A stretch of 64,000 bases of DNA from Methyloligella sp050110875 (GTDB lineage: Bacteria > Pseudomonadota > Alphaproteobacteria > Rhizobiales > Methyloligellaceae), in NCBI GenBank assembly GCA_050110875.1, contig CP188828.1:868001-932000 (forward strand), written 5' to 3'. Shown here piece by piece: positions 33,529-43,417 of the stretch. The notes beneath the pieces were generated by a model that was given only the letters and a program-made list of their open reading frames with translations, searched no databases and was not told the origin of the DNA. Both the position numbers and the translations under genes were made by a program. Position 1 is the first letter of the stretch; every line of letters starts with the position of its first letter.

Positions 33529-34896
33529 TTACGCCTTCGCGGGAGCTGCGAAGGTTTGTTCCGGATAGGCGTTGACGCCCAGCTCCTTAAGATCGAGGCC
33601 TTCCTCTTCGTACTCCGTCGAGACACGCAGCAGGCCCAGCGACTTGAGGAGCAAGCTGACGAGATAGCCCGGCACGAAGCCCAGCAGGATGGCGCCGATG
33701 AAGGTGCCGCCGAGCTGGCCGAAGAAGTTGATGGGGGCCTGGCCGGTCTGCTGGATGTAGCCGGCCGCGAAGATGCCCGGCAGGATACCGCCGATCATGC
33801 CGGTGATACCGTGCACCGAGACGGCGCCGACGACGTCGTCGATCCCCATCTTCTCGATCCACATCACACATTTCGGCATCAGCCAGGCACCGGCGAAGGC
33901 CAGCACGATGACCAGAGCCGGGTGATACAGATCGATACCGCCCGCGACCGTGATAATGCCCGTCAGTCCGCCCGAGATGGTCAGGAACGGATCGGCCTTG
34001 GACGACACGTAGCCGCCGATGAGACCGGCAGACAGGGCCAAGGTGACGTTCATCGCCAAGGTCGCCAAGGTAACCGGACCGCCGTAGATGGTGGTCAGAC
34101 CGGTGTAATCGGGCAGGAAGATCACGCAGTCGGCCAGGAAGAAGAAGAAGCCGATGAAGATCAAGAACAGCCCGATCAGGGTCAGCGAGATGTTGTGCGG
34201 CAGGATCGGCTGGGGCACGCCATCGACGTATTTGCCGATACGTGGCCCGAGATTGATCAGAACGCCGAGGGCGAACATGCCGGACACGCCATGCACGACG
34301 ACGGCGCAGCCGAAGTCATGCCAACCCCATTCGGTGGTCCACCAGCCGTAGTAGTTCCAGCCCCAGGCCGCCGCGACGACCCAGCAGAAGCTGCCGAGCA
34401 CGATGGCCAGGATGTAGTAGCCGCCCATCTGAATGCGCTCGATCACCGCGCCCGACAGAATCGAGGCGGTGGTCATGGCAAACAGGGCGAAGACCATCCA
34501 GAAGACGCCGGTGAGCTCGTCGGTCTTGGTCGGCGCGAGCGCTTCGGACCAAGGATAGGAACCGGTCACCAGGCCATAGGCATCGGCCGCGACGCCGCTC
34601 AAGGCGTCGGGATCTGTCCATGGCCCGAAAAGCGGACCGGTGACGGGCCAGAGCGGGAAGGCGTTGTAGACCCAAAAGCCGAAGAAGAAGAAGGTGATGC
34701 CGACGATCGGCACGGTCATCAAGTTCTTCAGCATCGTGGCCAGGAAGTTCTTGGACCGGGCCACGCCACCTTCATAGGCCAAAAAGCCGACATGGATGAG
34801 GAGCATCAGCACGCCGGTGATGTAATAGTAGGCTTCCGCCGTAAATAGTTTCAGAAATGGGAGGGCCGCTAGGCCCTCGATTGCTTGCTCTTCCAT
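33529..34896 (-). CDS. amt: Amt-family ammonium (possibly methylammonium) transporter
   Basis: 455 residues with about 11-12 membrane helices. The twin-His pore motif is present: VVVHGVSGM and, later, VSVHGITGMIGG. Phe/Trp-rich vestibule segments are seen (AAAWGWNYYGWW). The family moves ammonium and methylammonium. Location upstream of the mgs/gmaS genes suggests methylammonium uptake or ammonium balance during growth on methylamine. A GGAGGG site precedes the ATG. No linked glnK (PII) gene is present; a 50-residue miniprotein follows instead. Confidence 0.93.
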   Translation of the reverse strand: MEEQAIEGLAALPFLKLFTAEAYYYITGVLMLLIHVGFLAYEGGVARSKNFLATMLKNLMTVPIVGITFFFFGFWVYNAFPLWPVTGPLFGPWTDPDALSGVAADAYGLVTGSYPWSEALAPTKTDELTGVFWMVFALFAMTTASILSGAVIERIQMGGYYILAIVLGSFCWVVAAAWGWNYYGWWTTEWGWHDFGCAVVVHGVSGMFALGVLINLGPRIGKYVDGVPQPILPHNISLTLIGLFLIFIGFFFFLADCVIFLPDYTGLTTIYGGPVTLATLAMNVTLALSAGLIGGYVSSKADPFLTISGGLTGIITVAGGIDLYHPALVIVLAFAGAWLMPKCVMWIEKMGIDDVVGAVSVHGITGMIGGILPGIFAAGYIQQTGQAPINFFGQLGGTFIGAILLGFVPGYLVSLLLKSLGLLRVSTEYEEEGLDLKELGVNAYPEQTFAAPAKA

Positions 34897-35478
34897 TCAA
34901 AATCCCTCCGTTGAACCCGCAGCAAAAGGCTAAGGAGGGGTTAAGCAGGTTTCATGCCAAGAAATAAAAATTCCGCTTAGGAATTTCCGCAGAGTCCTGA
35001 AATCGTTGGAGAAGCGCGGCACCGAGCCTGCGTCAGCGCCCCTCGATGGGATCGGACGAGGGCGGCCGGCGGGCCCGTCCGGGGTCATGGCAGGCGCCAT
35101 ATGTCTATGCGGCGCACGGAAATTGCCCAATTAATTAGCAACTATTCTGGGCTGCCCTTTCCGTGAACCGCCAACCGAAAACCGCCAACCGAACGGCGGT
35201 GGAATTTCGGCTTGTCATCCGCATTGCGATCCGGCACGGTCGGAAAAGCTTTGGGGGCAATTCCGACATAGAGATTATAGCGACCGAGCATCCGTCATAG
35301 GAAACCGGCAAGCTAGCGCTGAACGCTCCGTCTTCGGGCTGAGCGTCAGGCCGCACACGATTCGATTCGGAGACGGCGGGATCAAGACAGTTCGAAGGAC
35401 GCTCAAGCCGCGGTCGGCGTTGGACTGAATGCGGCCGGATGCGGCCAGCAGAAGAACCAGTAGAAGAGCTTTTCGCAT
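34897..35478. promoter_or_regulatory. Intergenic region between amt and asnB
   Basis: About 580 bp between divergent genes. It should hold the amt promoter (minus) and the asnB promoter (plus). I looked for a sigma-54 site upstream of amt and found no good match. A tandem 14-bp repeat lies at 35166-35193. A minus-strand frame ending at 35275 begins with a signal-like sequence but has no ribosome site. Confidence 0.5.
35166..35193. repeat. Tandem 14-bp direct repeat
   Basis: AACCGCCAACCGAA occurs twice head to tail without a spacer (35166-35179 and 35180-35193). The second copy can also form a hairpin with GGCGGT just after it. It may be a regulator site or replication slippage. Confidence 0.75.
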
Positions 35479-37407
35479 ATGTGTGGAATTGCCGGGATCT
35501 TGACCGGGAGCAAGGCCTCGCCAGACGACCTGGCGGCGGGTGTGTTGGCGATGACGGAGTCCCTCGTCCATCGCGGGCCCGATGCGGGCGATCACTGGCT
35601 GGACGAGGAGAGCGGTCTCGCGCTCGGCCATCGACGCCTTTCGATCATCGACCTTTCGGAGACCGGCGCACAGCCAATGCTCTCCGGATCCGGGCGCTAC
35701 GTCATCGTCTATAACGGCGAGGTCTACAATTTCGGCGAGCTAAGGGAGGAGCTGACCCAGGCGGGCCATGGCTTCCGCGGCACCTCCGATACGGAGGCCA
35801 TCCTCGAAGGCTTCGACGAATGGGGCATCGAGGCGACGCTGAAAAAGCTCATCGGCATGTTCGCCTTCGCGGTCTGGGACCGGAAGGAGCGGGTGCTGAC
35901 CCTGGCGCGGGACCGGCTCGGCATCAAGCCGCTCTACTGGACCGATACCGGCAAGGGCATTCTGTTCGCCTCGGAGCTGAAGGCGCTTCGGGCGCATCCC
36001 CTCTTCCGGGTGGAGATCAATCACGGGGCGTTGGCCGGTTTCCTACGCCAGGGCTACATCGCCCAGCCCAAGACGATCTATCGCGGCGTCCAAAAGCTGG
36101 CGCCCGGCAAGATGCTGATCCTGCGGCCCAAGCAGGAGCCGAAGCTGGAAAGCTATTGGACCCTCGCCGATACGGTCGAGCAAGCGCTGAACAAGCCCTT
36201 CCAAGGCGATGCGGCGGAGGCGGAGGACGCGCTCGATACGCTGCTTCGCGATGCGGTGGGACGGCGGATGGTGGCCGATGTGCCGCTCGGCGCATTTCTC
36301 TCCGGCGGTATCGACAGCTCGCTGGTGACGGCGCTGATGCAGGCCCAGTCGAAGACGCCGGTGAAGACCTTCTCCATCGGCTTCGAAGAGAACGACTACG
36401 ACGAGGCCCATCACGCCAAGCAGGTGGCGGCGCATCTCGGCACCGACCATACGGAGCTCTACATTACGCCGGAAGAGGCGCTGGATGTGGTGCCGAACCT
36501 GCCGGAGATCTACGACGAGCCGTTCGCCGACGCCTCGCAAATCCCGACCTATCTGATCTCGAAGCTGACCCGGCAATCGGTCACTGTCGCCCTGTCCGGC
36601 GACGGCGGCGACGAGCTGTTCGGCGGCTATACGCGCTATCTGGCGGCGGCGCGGTTCGGCCGATTGCTGTTTGGCCAGCCGGGGGGCTTGCGGAATGTGG
36701 AGGCCCGAGTGCTGCGGGCCCTGCCGCCCGCCTCCTGGGAGGCGCTTGCCCGGGCAATTCCCGCAAATCAGCGGCCGCGGCAGTTCGGCGACAAGATGCA
36801 CAAGCTGGCCGATGCGCTGACCGGCACGCCGGAGACCTTCTACCGCAACGTGACGCGCCATTGGGAAGACCCGTCGACCATGGTGATCGGGGCGGCGGAG
36901 ACACCGATCCCCTACGACGCGGAGGAGGCCCAGGCACTGGTGCCGGATGCGGTGGAGCAGATGCAGTATCTCGACATGATGTGCTACCTGCCGGACGATA
37001 TCCTGACCAAGGTCGACCGGGCCTCCATGGCGGTCTCTCTGGAGGTGCGCGTTCCCCTGCTCGATCACCGGGTGGTCGGCTTCGCCTGGTCGCTGCCGCA
37101 ATCCCTGAAGATCCGGCGCGGCCGCAGCAAATGGATCCTGCGCAGCCTGCTCGACCGCTACGTGCCGGCGCGGCTCGTCGAACGGCCGAAATCGGGCTTC
37201 TCGGTTCCCATCGACGCATGGCTCCGCGGACCCTTGCGGGACTGGGCGGAAGCCTTGCTGGACGAGAGCCGGCTGAAGGCGGAAGGCTATTTCAAGCCGG
37301 AGCCGATCCGCCGGAAATGGCAGCAGCATCTCTCCGGCAAGCGCAACTGGCAGGCGGAGCTTTGGGACGTGCTGATGTTCCAGGCCTGGCTGGAACGCTG
37401 GAAGTAG
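35479..37407 (+). CDS. asnB: Asparagine synthase, glutamine-hydrolysing (AsnB type)
   Basis: 642 residues. The class II glutaminase domain starts MCGIAGIL with Cys2 as nucleophile (RGPDAGDHWLD, YNGEVYN). The synthetase domain has the ATP-binding SGGIDSSLV loop near residue 277 and VALSGDGGDELFGGY. It makes asparagine from aspartate, glutamine and ATP. Length agrees with the bacterial AsnB subgroup often found in surface polysaccharide loci, so a sugar-amidation role is possible. The ATG is fixed by the catalytic Cys2. Its neighbours do not suggest an operon. Confidence 0.94.
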   Translation: MCGIAGILTGSKASPDDLAAGVLAMTESLVHRGPDAGDHWLDEESGLALGHRRLSIIDLSETGAQPMLSGSGRYVIVYNGEVYNFGELREELTQAGHGFRGTSDTEAILEGFDEWGIEATLKKLIGMFAFAVWDRKERVLTLARDRLGIKPLYWTDTGKGILFASELKALRAHPLFRVEINHGALAGFLRQGYIAQPKTIYRGVQKLAPGKMLILRPKQEPKLESYWTLADTVEQALNKPFQGDAAEAEDALDTLLRDAVGRRMVADVPLGAFLSGGIDSSLVTALMQAQSKTPVKTFSIGFEENDYDEAHHAKQVAAHLGTDHTELYITPEEALDVVPNLPEIYDEPFADASQIPTYLISKLTRQSVTVALSGDGGDELFGGYTRYLAAARFGRLLFGQPGGLRNVEARVLRALPPASWEALARAIPANQRPRQFGDKMHKLADALTGTPETFYRNVTRHWEDPSTMVIGAAETPIPYDAEEAQALVPDAVEQMQYLDMMCYLPDDILTKVDRASMAVSLEVRVPLLDHRVVGFAWSLPQSLKIRRGRSKWILRSLLDRYVPARLVERPKSGFSVPIDAWLRGPLRDWAEALLDESRLKAEGYFKPEPIRRKWQQHLSGKRNWQAELWDVLMFQAWLERWK

Positions 37408-37461
37408 CGGCCCTCCCCGGCTAGACTCCTCGCTTCACATTCTGCTGGGGGGCTTTTTCCG

Positions 37462-37920
37462 ATGTCTTACACAGTCGCGGCGCTGCCCATGGCGCTGTAT
37501 ACGGTGGCACTCATCCTGGGGGTGCTCGATGTGCCGCTGGGCTTTGCCGATGACAGCCTCTCCCCCCTCGCCCAATGGATGCTGTTCCTGTCGCTCGGCT
37601 TGCAGAGCCTCTGGGCGGCTTTGGGACATGCCGTGTTCCGCCAGCGGGTGGCCGATTCCATCGGCTGGGATCCCAGCCCGTTTCAGTTCGAGATCGCCGG
37701 CGCCAATCTCGGCATCGGGCTCGGCGCGATCGCCGCGTCGATGCTGGGAGAGCCGGCGGGATGGGCGATCTTCTTCGTCGCGGCCGGCTTTCTATGGAGC
37801 GCCGCGGCGACCCATATCCGCGACATGATCGCCGAGGCGAATTTCGCCATCAACAATGCCGGGCCGATCTTCTGGTGGGATCTGCTGACACCGCTGACGC
37901 TGCTGATCGCGCTGTGGTGA
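37462..37920 (+). CDS. Four-helix membrane protein, DUF6790-like
   Basis: 152 residues with about four membrane helices (for example ALPMALYTVALILGVLDV and LLTPLTLLIALW) and a conserved-looking middle segment (DSIGWDPSPFQFEIAGANLG). This resembles the DUF6790 family of small uncharacterised membrane proteins. It starts about 55 bp after asnB in the same direction. Function is unknown. Confidence 0.75.
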   Translation: MSYTVAALPMALYTVALILGVLDVPLGFADDSLSPLAQWMLFLSLGLQSLWAALGHAVFRQRVADSIGWDPSPFQFEIAGANLGIGLGAIAASMLGEPAGWAIFFVAAGFLWSAAATHIRDMIAEANFAINNAGPIFWWDLLTPLTLLIALW

Positions 37921-37955
37921 TGGCTGCGGGCGGCACCTAGCGCAAGGCTTTTCGC

Positions 37956-40253
37956 TCAGTTCACGCTCATCTGGGCCTGAAACCGTTCGGCCGCATCGAG
38001 CGCCTCGGTGGCATCCTTCAGCATGAGCGATGCGCCGCCGGCGGCGAAAGCATCGCGGGCTTCGCCCAGCATCTCGATCCCCTGCCGCAACTCTTCGCCG
38101 GCATCCTTGTTGAGGGCGGCGAGAGCGACCAGGGATTCGCCGAGCTGCAATTCGAGAGGCAGGCGATCGCCGAGGGTTGCCTTCCGTTCCGGCGCCAGAA
38201 GCTTCTCGTGGGCGCCGCGAAGCATCTCCACCGACTCCTCGAGCTGCGAGACATTCTTCTTCTGGCGGCCGACCTCCCGCAGCGCGGCACCCTTGGTATA
38301 GGCGTTCTGGTTGGCGACGATGGGATTGTCCATGTCCTCCGTCTTCTCCACCGCCTCATCGGCGCAGGCGAGCGACGCGACGGCGAGCGCCACGTCGTCC
38401 TTCGCCTTGGCGGCGAGGCGTAGGGCGCTGGAGGAGAGCGATTTGGCATTCATCCAACTGAAGGTATTGCCAAGCTGCTCGTACAAGGTGGCGGCGGCCT
38501 CGCAGCGGGAAGACGCCTGTTGCAGCTCCTCCACCTTGTTTGCCAGCGCATCGCCCGTGGCCGCCATGGCGCGGCCCTGGCCGAGATGGGCAAGGCAATC
38601 GACGAAGGTCACATGGGCCCGGACGGGCATCTGGTCGGGGCCGGCATCCGCCTCGAAAGTCTTGGCCGCGGCAATCGCCTTCTCGGCCGAGGCCTCTCCG
38701 CCCGCGATCACCGCGTGCAATCCGAACAGGATCGCCATCTGAGGCGCGATAGCGTTCAGCTCCTCGTAGCGTTCGTTCTCGCGGAGAATGGGGAGCACCG
38801 GCTCCAGGGTCTCGGCGCTGGAAAGCAAAGCGCGGGCGTCGTAATCGGCACGCCAGCGGTTGTTGTAGGCCAGAGACAGCAAGGTGCGGACCCGCACCAC
38901 CTCCCGGGGGGCCGTCTCCGCGTCCAACAGGTTCAGCGCCTGGCCGTAATCGGTGATCGCCGCATCCAGGTGGCCCGAGGCTTCCTCGCCGGTGGAAAGA
39001 AGGGCCAAGCTGAACTCGATGCTGCCGAGATAGCTCTTGATGCGGGCGACCGAGAGCGGATCCTGGGGCGCGTCCTTCTGTTTCAGAAGCGACGCGAAGA
39101 GCCGCTTGGCGCGCTCGAAATGCTCTTTCGCCTCGTCCGGCCGCTCCAATTTGGCGGTGAGATGTCCGTCCACCTTCTGCAAGGTGCCGGCGAAGTAGAG
39201 ATACTCGTTCTCGCTGACCTCGTCGTAGCTATAGAGCTGCTCGATGAGCACGGAGAGCTCGGACATGATTCCCAGCAGATTCTCGATGGTTTCGGGCGGC
39301 AGGGGCACGCCCTGGAAGGCGAGAGTCTCGAAATAGTCGGCGGTCAGCTCGGAGACCAGCAGCACTTGGCCCGGGGGCCATTTCTCCGGATCGGTGTCCT
39401 CGCCGAACAGCTCCTCGATGATGGCCAGACCGCGCTCGTCCTTGCTGTCGGCGACCAGGGTCGCGCCGATCTGCAAATAGGCCGTTTCGATCTTCTCGCG
39501 GATACGCTCCCGGCTCTTGGCGTCGAGGGCATCGGGCAGATCGCCGCGGAGATTCTTCAACCGGTCCATCCAGGCCGTCATGGCCTCGCGCTGATCCTGG
39601 GTGAGATACTTGCCGCGCTGGTTCCAAGCCTTGTAGCCGGCGCCGGCGACCACACCGGCGAGGGTTGCGCCCAGCCGGTCGGAGAACTCGCTCGGGATGC
39701 GCAAGGGATAGACTTCAGGGGTGGCCTGGCCCGACGTGTCGGAGGATTGGCGGCTGAGGATGCGAAGCTCGATCTGCTTCTCGCTCGGGACGGCGCGCCC
39801 CCAGATCAACAGCTCGGCGTTTTGCGCTTCGAGCCAGGCACGCCCCTCCTGCGTGGCGCGGGCGATGTTGTCCGAAAGGCGCCCCTCGGCCGGAAGCGTC
39901 AGGGTCTTGGGATAGAGATCGACCTCGACCGCGGCCTCGCCGGTCGCCGTCATGGGCAATTGCTGCTCCAAGGCGGTGCGGACGCGCAAGGTGTATTCGC
40001 CCCCGGGATCGTTCTCCAGCCGGGCGACGAGGATGCCCAGCCGATCCTCGCCGAAGGGCTCCGGCATATCGGTCGGCAGGAATTCGTAGACATAGCGGCC
40101 GACTTCCCAGCCGCCATAGAGCACGCCGGTGACCAACATGGAGACGATGGCCCAAATGGCTGGAATCACGATGAGATTGCTGAAGCCGCGTTGCTCGGCC
40201 CACCAATCCTTGGCGTTCTTGCCTGCTGTCTTCAGAGGGTTGGTACCCTTCAT
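37956..40253 (-). CDS. Membrane-anchored helical-repeat (TPR-like) protein of unknown function
   Basis: 765 residues from ATG 40253, which has GGGAGGG in front; an upstream in-frame start at 40337 is less likely. The N-terminus is polar (KDWWAEQRG), then one membrane helix (about residues 25-45). The next 170 residues are mixed alpha/beta, and from about residue 210 on it is all-helical with tetratricopeptide-like repeats (EHFERAKRLFASLLKQKD, ITDYGQALNLLDAETA, AATLYEQLGNTFSWMNAK). I do not recognise a named family. It is divergent from the multihaem cytochrome gene across 193 bp. Confidence 0.8.
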   Translation of the reverse strand: MKGTNPLKTAGKNAKDWWAEQRGFSNLIVIPAIWAIVSMLVTGVLYGGWEVGRYVYEFLPTDMPEPFGEDRLGILVARLENDPGGEYTLRVRTALEQQLPMTATGEAAVEVDLYPKTLTLPAEGRLSDNIARATQEGRAWLEAQNAELLIWGRAVPSEKQIELRILSRQSSDTSGQATPEVYPLRIPSEFSDRLGATLAGVVAGAGYKAWNQRGKYLTQDQREAMTAWMDRLKNLRGDLPDALDAKSRERIREKIETAYLQIGATLVADSKDERGLAIIEELFGEDTDPEKWPPGQVLLVSELTADYFETLAFQGVPLPPETIENLLGIMSELSVLIEQLYSYDEVSENEYLYFAGTLQKVDGHLTAKLERPDEAKEHFERAKRLFASLLKQKDAPQDPLSVARIKSYLGSIEFSLALLSTGEEASGHLDAAITDYGQALNLLDAETAPREVVRVRTLLSLAYNNRWRADYDARALLSSAETLEPVLPILRENERYEELNAIAPQMAILFGLHAVIAGGEASAEKAIAAAKTFEADAGPDQMPVRAHVTFVDCLAHLGQGRAMAATGDALANKVEELQQASSRCEAAATLYEQLGNTFSWMNAKSLSSSALRLAAKAKDDVALAVASLACADEAVEKTEDMDNPIVANQNAYTKGAALREVGRQKKNVSQLEESVEMLRGAHEKLLAPERKATLGDRLPLELQLGESLVALAALNKDAGEELRQGIEMLGEARDAFAAGGASLMLKDATEALDAAERFQAQMSVN

Positions 40254-40446
40254 GATCCCTCCCACCGGCCCTTTTTGCGAAGTTGAAATTACTGAAGGTT
40301 GCGCGTCACGACAATCGGAAGGCCGCGCCAGACCCATAATTCCTGCATTTTCTATAAAAATGAAAACGCTGGCAGGCGTGCAGCCATTGGTTAAACTCTA
40401 GCAGCGGTTAGGGAGAGACGTATCCTGTCAGGAGAGCTCCGCTTCA

Positions 40447-43395
40447 GTGACGAACGATGAAAGGGGCCAGGGCGCGCGGTGGAGCTCTATTAGAAAGCCC
40501 TTATATTTCAGATGGTTCTTGGCCGCGGGATGGCTTTCGATTCCGCTCGGTTTCGCCGCTTACGCGCTGCCGCTGGCCAGCACCCCGGCCGTCTCGCCTG
40601 CGGCTATCCCGGCCTATTGCGCCGATGCCGAGCCCGCCGATCTGCCGCTTCCCAGCAAATCCGAGCCGGAAGCCTATCAACGGATGCTGTTCGCGTTTCT
40701 GAACGATCGGGGCTACGCGAAGCTCGGCTGGTGCGTCGACAAGGCGATGGAGGGGAATCTGGTGCGGGACACCGGGCCCTACGTGAACAATGTCTATTAC
40801 GGCACCCATCCGGCGGTGCGGGTCTATTACTCGCCGAAGATGATGCGCTGGCTCACCGGCGACCGGACGGCGCCGCCGGAGGATGGCGCCTTCATCGTGA
40901 AGGAGATGTTCGCGCCGCCGGCGGCCCGCTACGAGGGGCTCGACGAGACACAAATCCTCGAGAAGCTGGGATCCTGGACCGTCATGGTGCGGGATGGGGC
41001 GGGCGCCCATGACGGGTGGTACTGGTCCAACCCGAAGCGGGGCGAGAGCAAGCCGCACGCCCACGACTATCCCTTCAAATACCGGGAATCGGGGTTCGGG
41101 CAATATTGCGTCCGCTGCCATGCCTCGGCGGCGGATCACGGCACCTTCTCGAGCCTCAGGAACATCAAGGGCTTTCCCGGCGATCCGCTACGCTTCCGGG
41201 TGGACGATTCCTGGCGGGATGGGAGCGATGCGGAGAAGCCGTGGCAACCGCATATGGCGAAAGAGGAGGCCGAATCCGAAGGGAAGAGACGCACGACCAC
41301 CGCGCCGCAGCCGGCGGCGCCGAACCCCGACTTCGCGACGTTCTATCCGGGGGTGAAGGATCCCGATCCCGAGAGCTTGCTCAAGTTTCCGCCGGAGACT
41401 CACGACCGGGTGGTGGCGCCGGCGCAAGGCGACCCGGAATTTCTCAGCTCCGATCAATGCATGGGCTGCCATGGCGGCATCAACGGCAATATGGGCACGG
41501 CGTCGGGACCGGTGATGTTCCTGCAGACGGGCCCCGGCTATGGCGAGGGCTACAATGTCTCCCCTTACGGGGAGTGGCGCTGGTCGCCCATGGGGCTGGC
41601 GGGGCGCGATCCGATCTTCCATGCCCAGCTCGACAGCGAGATCGCGCTGCTGACCGAGGAATTCGGCAAGGACGGCGAGCGGCCGGAAGAACACATCGCC
41701 CATCTAGAGACTCTTTGCTTCAGCTGTCACGGCTCCATGGGGCAGCGGCAGTTGAAGGCGGATGCGCCGGAACACGGGCTCGATCCGCTGTTCCGGCGGG
41801 ACTATCTCTTCCTGACCTCCAAGGACGAAGACAATCCTTATGCGAAATACGGCGCCCTGGCGCGGGACGGGATCAGCTGCACCACCTGCCACCGGGCGAT
41901 CCGCAGCACACCGGTCGCGGGGCTCTCGGAGCTGAAGAGCTATCTGACCCACAACACAACAGGGCGCTTCGAGACGGGCGCGCCGGGCGAGATCTATGGA
42001 CCGTTCAAGGACGACGAGATCGTCACCCTACCCATGGAGAACGCGATCGGGATCACGCCGAAACACGATGCCTATATCCAGAGCTCGCGGCTTTGCGGCT
42101 CCTGCCATCATGTGAGCCTGCCCAATGTGGACATGCCGCTTTCAGATCACGAGGCCGATGATCTCGATGAGGGCGTGCCGGCGGAAATGTTCAAAGATTT
42201 CAAGCACTCCATCGAGCAGGCGACCTATCTGGAGTGGCTGAACAGCGGCTATCAGAACGAATATCTCGCCGCCAATCCGACGCCGGAACGGGCCCAGAGC
42301 TGCCAGGGCTGCCACATGCCGGGCCATTTCAAATCGGCGGACGGCAAGGTGGACGTGGCGCAGATCAAGACGCGCATCGCGGCGATCCAAGACGAGACCT
42401 ATCCGGAGGCGGAGCATATGCCGCCGGTGGAGGAGATCCGGGTGCGGTTTCGCGAGGACGGCTACAAGCGGCATCGGCTGCAAGGGCTGAACGGCATCCT
42501 GATGGAGATGTTCCGGCAGAACGACGACGTGCTCGGCGTGCGCCGCAAGGACTACATGACCGGGGCCGACGGGCTGAAGCTGGCATTGGAAGAGGTGGCG
42601 GCCCAGGCGCGAGAGCGGACCGCGGATCTCGACGTCTCGACGAGGACCGACGAGAACGGCAAGCTGATCGCCGAGGTGGAGGTGATCAACAAGACCGGCC
42701 ATCGCTTCCCGACCGGCGTGGGGCTGCGCCGCGCCTTCCTGGAGCTGCTGGTGATCGACGACAGCGAAGGCGAGGCGCGGGTGGTCTGGGGCTCCGGCCG
42801 CACCAATACCGTGGGCATTCTGGTGGATGAGAACGGCGAGGTGCTGCCGACCGAATTCTTCGAGAAGGACGAGACGGGCGAACCGCGCTACCAGCCCCAT
42901 CACGAGGTGATCGAGGCGCAGGACCAGGTGCAGGTCTACGAGGAGCTGTTCCACAACGCGAAGGGCGATTTCACCACCAGCTTCGTGCACCGGGCATCCC
43001 ACGTGAAGGACAATCGGCTGTTGCCCTTCGGATGGCGGGAGAAGGGACCCCTGCCCGGCCGCTATGGCGAGCTGAAGGATTTCATCCATGCGACCCATCC
43101 GGGGAAGGATGCGATCCGGGACGAGGATTATCGCGGCGGCAAGGGGCTGGACCGGGTGCGCTACGAGATCGCCCTGCCCGAGGGTGTCGATGCGGAAGAC
43201 CTGACGGTGCGGGCGACGCTCTACTATCAGCCGATCCCGCCCCATTGGCTCAAGGAGCGCTTCGCCACCGCGCCGGATATGCCGGCCACTCAGCGGCTCT
43301 ACTACATCGCCAGCCGGCTCGATCTCGAGGGCACGCCGATGGCGAGCTGGAAGTTCGCGCTGACCTCGAAAGAGGCCAAGATTTCAAAAGATTAG
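40447..43395 (+). CDS. Six-haem cytochrome c with P460-like N-terminal domain
   Basis: 982 residues from GTG 40447 (AGGAG upstream). An uncleaved-looking N-terminal helix (residues about 22-45) should tether it to the membrane, facing the periplasm. Residues about 60-235 resemble the cytochrome P460 family (FIVKEMF, then WTVMVRDGAGAHDGWYW, then CVRCHASA). Six CxxCH sites lie at Cys 221, 338, 424, 478, 550 and 619. The last 300 residues have no haem site and include a beta-rich segment (EVEVINKTGHRFPTGVG, as seen C-terminal in several multihaem cytochromes). The substrate is unknown; nitrogen-oxide or sulfur chemistry and electron transfer are all possible. Confidence 0.85.
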   Translation: MTNDERGQGARWSSIRKPLYFRWFLAAGWLSIPLGFAAYALPLASTPAVSPAAIPAYCADAEPADLPLPSKSEPEAYQRMLFAFLNDRGYAKLGWCVDKAMEGNLVRDTGPYVNNVYYGTHPAVRVYYSPKMMRWLTGDRTAPPEDGAFIVKEMFAPPAARYEGLDETQILEKLGSWTVMVRDGAGAHDGWYWSNPKRGESKPHAHDYPFKYRESGFGQYCVRCHASAADHGTFSSLRNIKGFPGDPLRFRVDDSWRDGSDAEKPWQPHMAKEEAESEGKRRTTTAPQPAAPNPDFATFYPGVKDPDPESLLKFPPETHDRVVAPAQGDPEFLSSDQCMGCHGGINGNMGTASGPVMFLQTGPGYGEGYNVSPYGEWRWSPMGLAGRDPIFHAQLDSEIALLTEEFGKDGERPEEHIAHLETLCFSCHGSMGQRQLKADAPEHGLDPLFRRDYLFLTSKDEDNPYAKYGALARDGISCTTCHRAIRSTPVAGLSELKSYLTHNTTGRFETGAPGEIYGPFKDDEIVTLPMENAIGITPKHDAYIQSSRLCGSCHHVSLPNVDMPLSDHEADDLDEGVPAEMFKDFKHSIEQATYLEWLNSGYQNEYLAANPTPERAQSCQGCHMPGHFKSADGKVDVAQIKTRIAAIQDETYPEAEHMPPVEEIRVRFREDGYKRHRLQGLNGILMEMFRQNDDVLGVRRKDYMTGADGLKLALEEVAAQARERTADLDVSTRTDENGKLIAEVEVINKTGHRFPTGVGLRRAFLELLVIDDSEGEARVVWGSGRTNTVGILVDENGEVLPTEFFEKDETGEPRYQPHHEVIEAQDQVQVYEELFHNAKGDFTTSFVHRASHVKDNRLLPFGWREKGPLPGRYGELKDFIHATHPGKDAIRDEDYRGGKGLDRVRYEIALPEGVDAEDLTVRATLYYQPIPPHWLKERFATAPDMPATQRLYYIASRLDLEGTPMASWKFALTSKEAKISKD

Positions 43396-43417
43396 CCTCG
43401 GCTCGACTCGATCCGAT

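Noticed and set aside
34897..35160. Sigma-54 promoter for amt
   Set aside because: I searched the minus strand by eye for a GG-N10-GC type element and found only poor matches.
35275..35478. Minus-strand 67-codon frame starting MRKALLLVLLLAASG, signal-peptide-like
   Set aside because: No ribosome site before its ATG, which sits within the first bases of asnB; the rest is Arg/Ser-rich and resembles nothing. Possibly a remnant, but not supportable.
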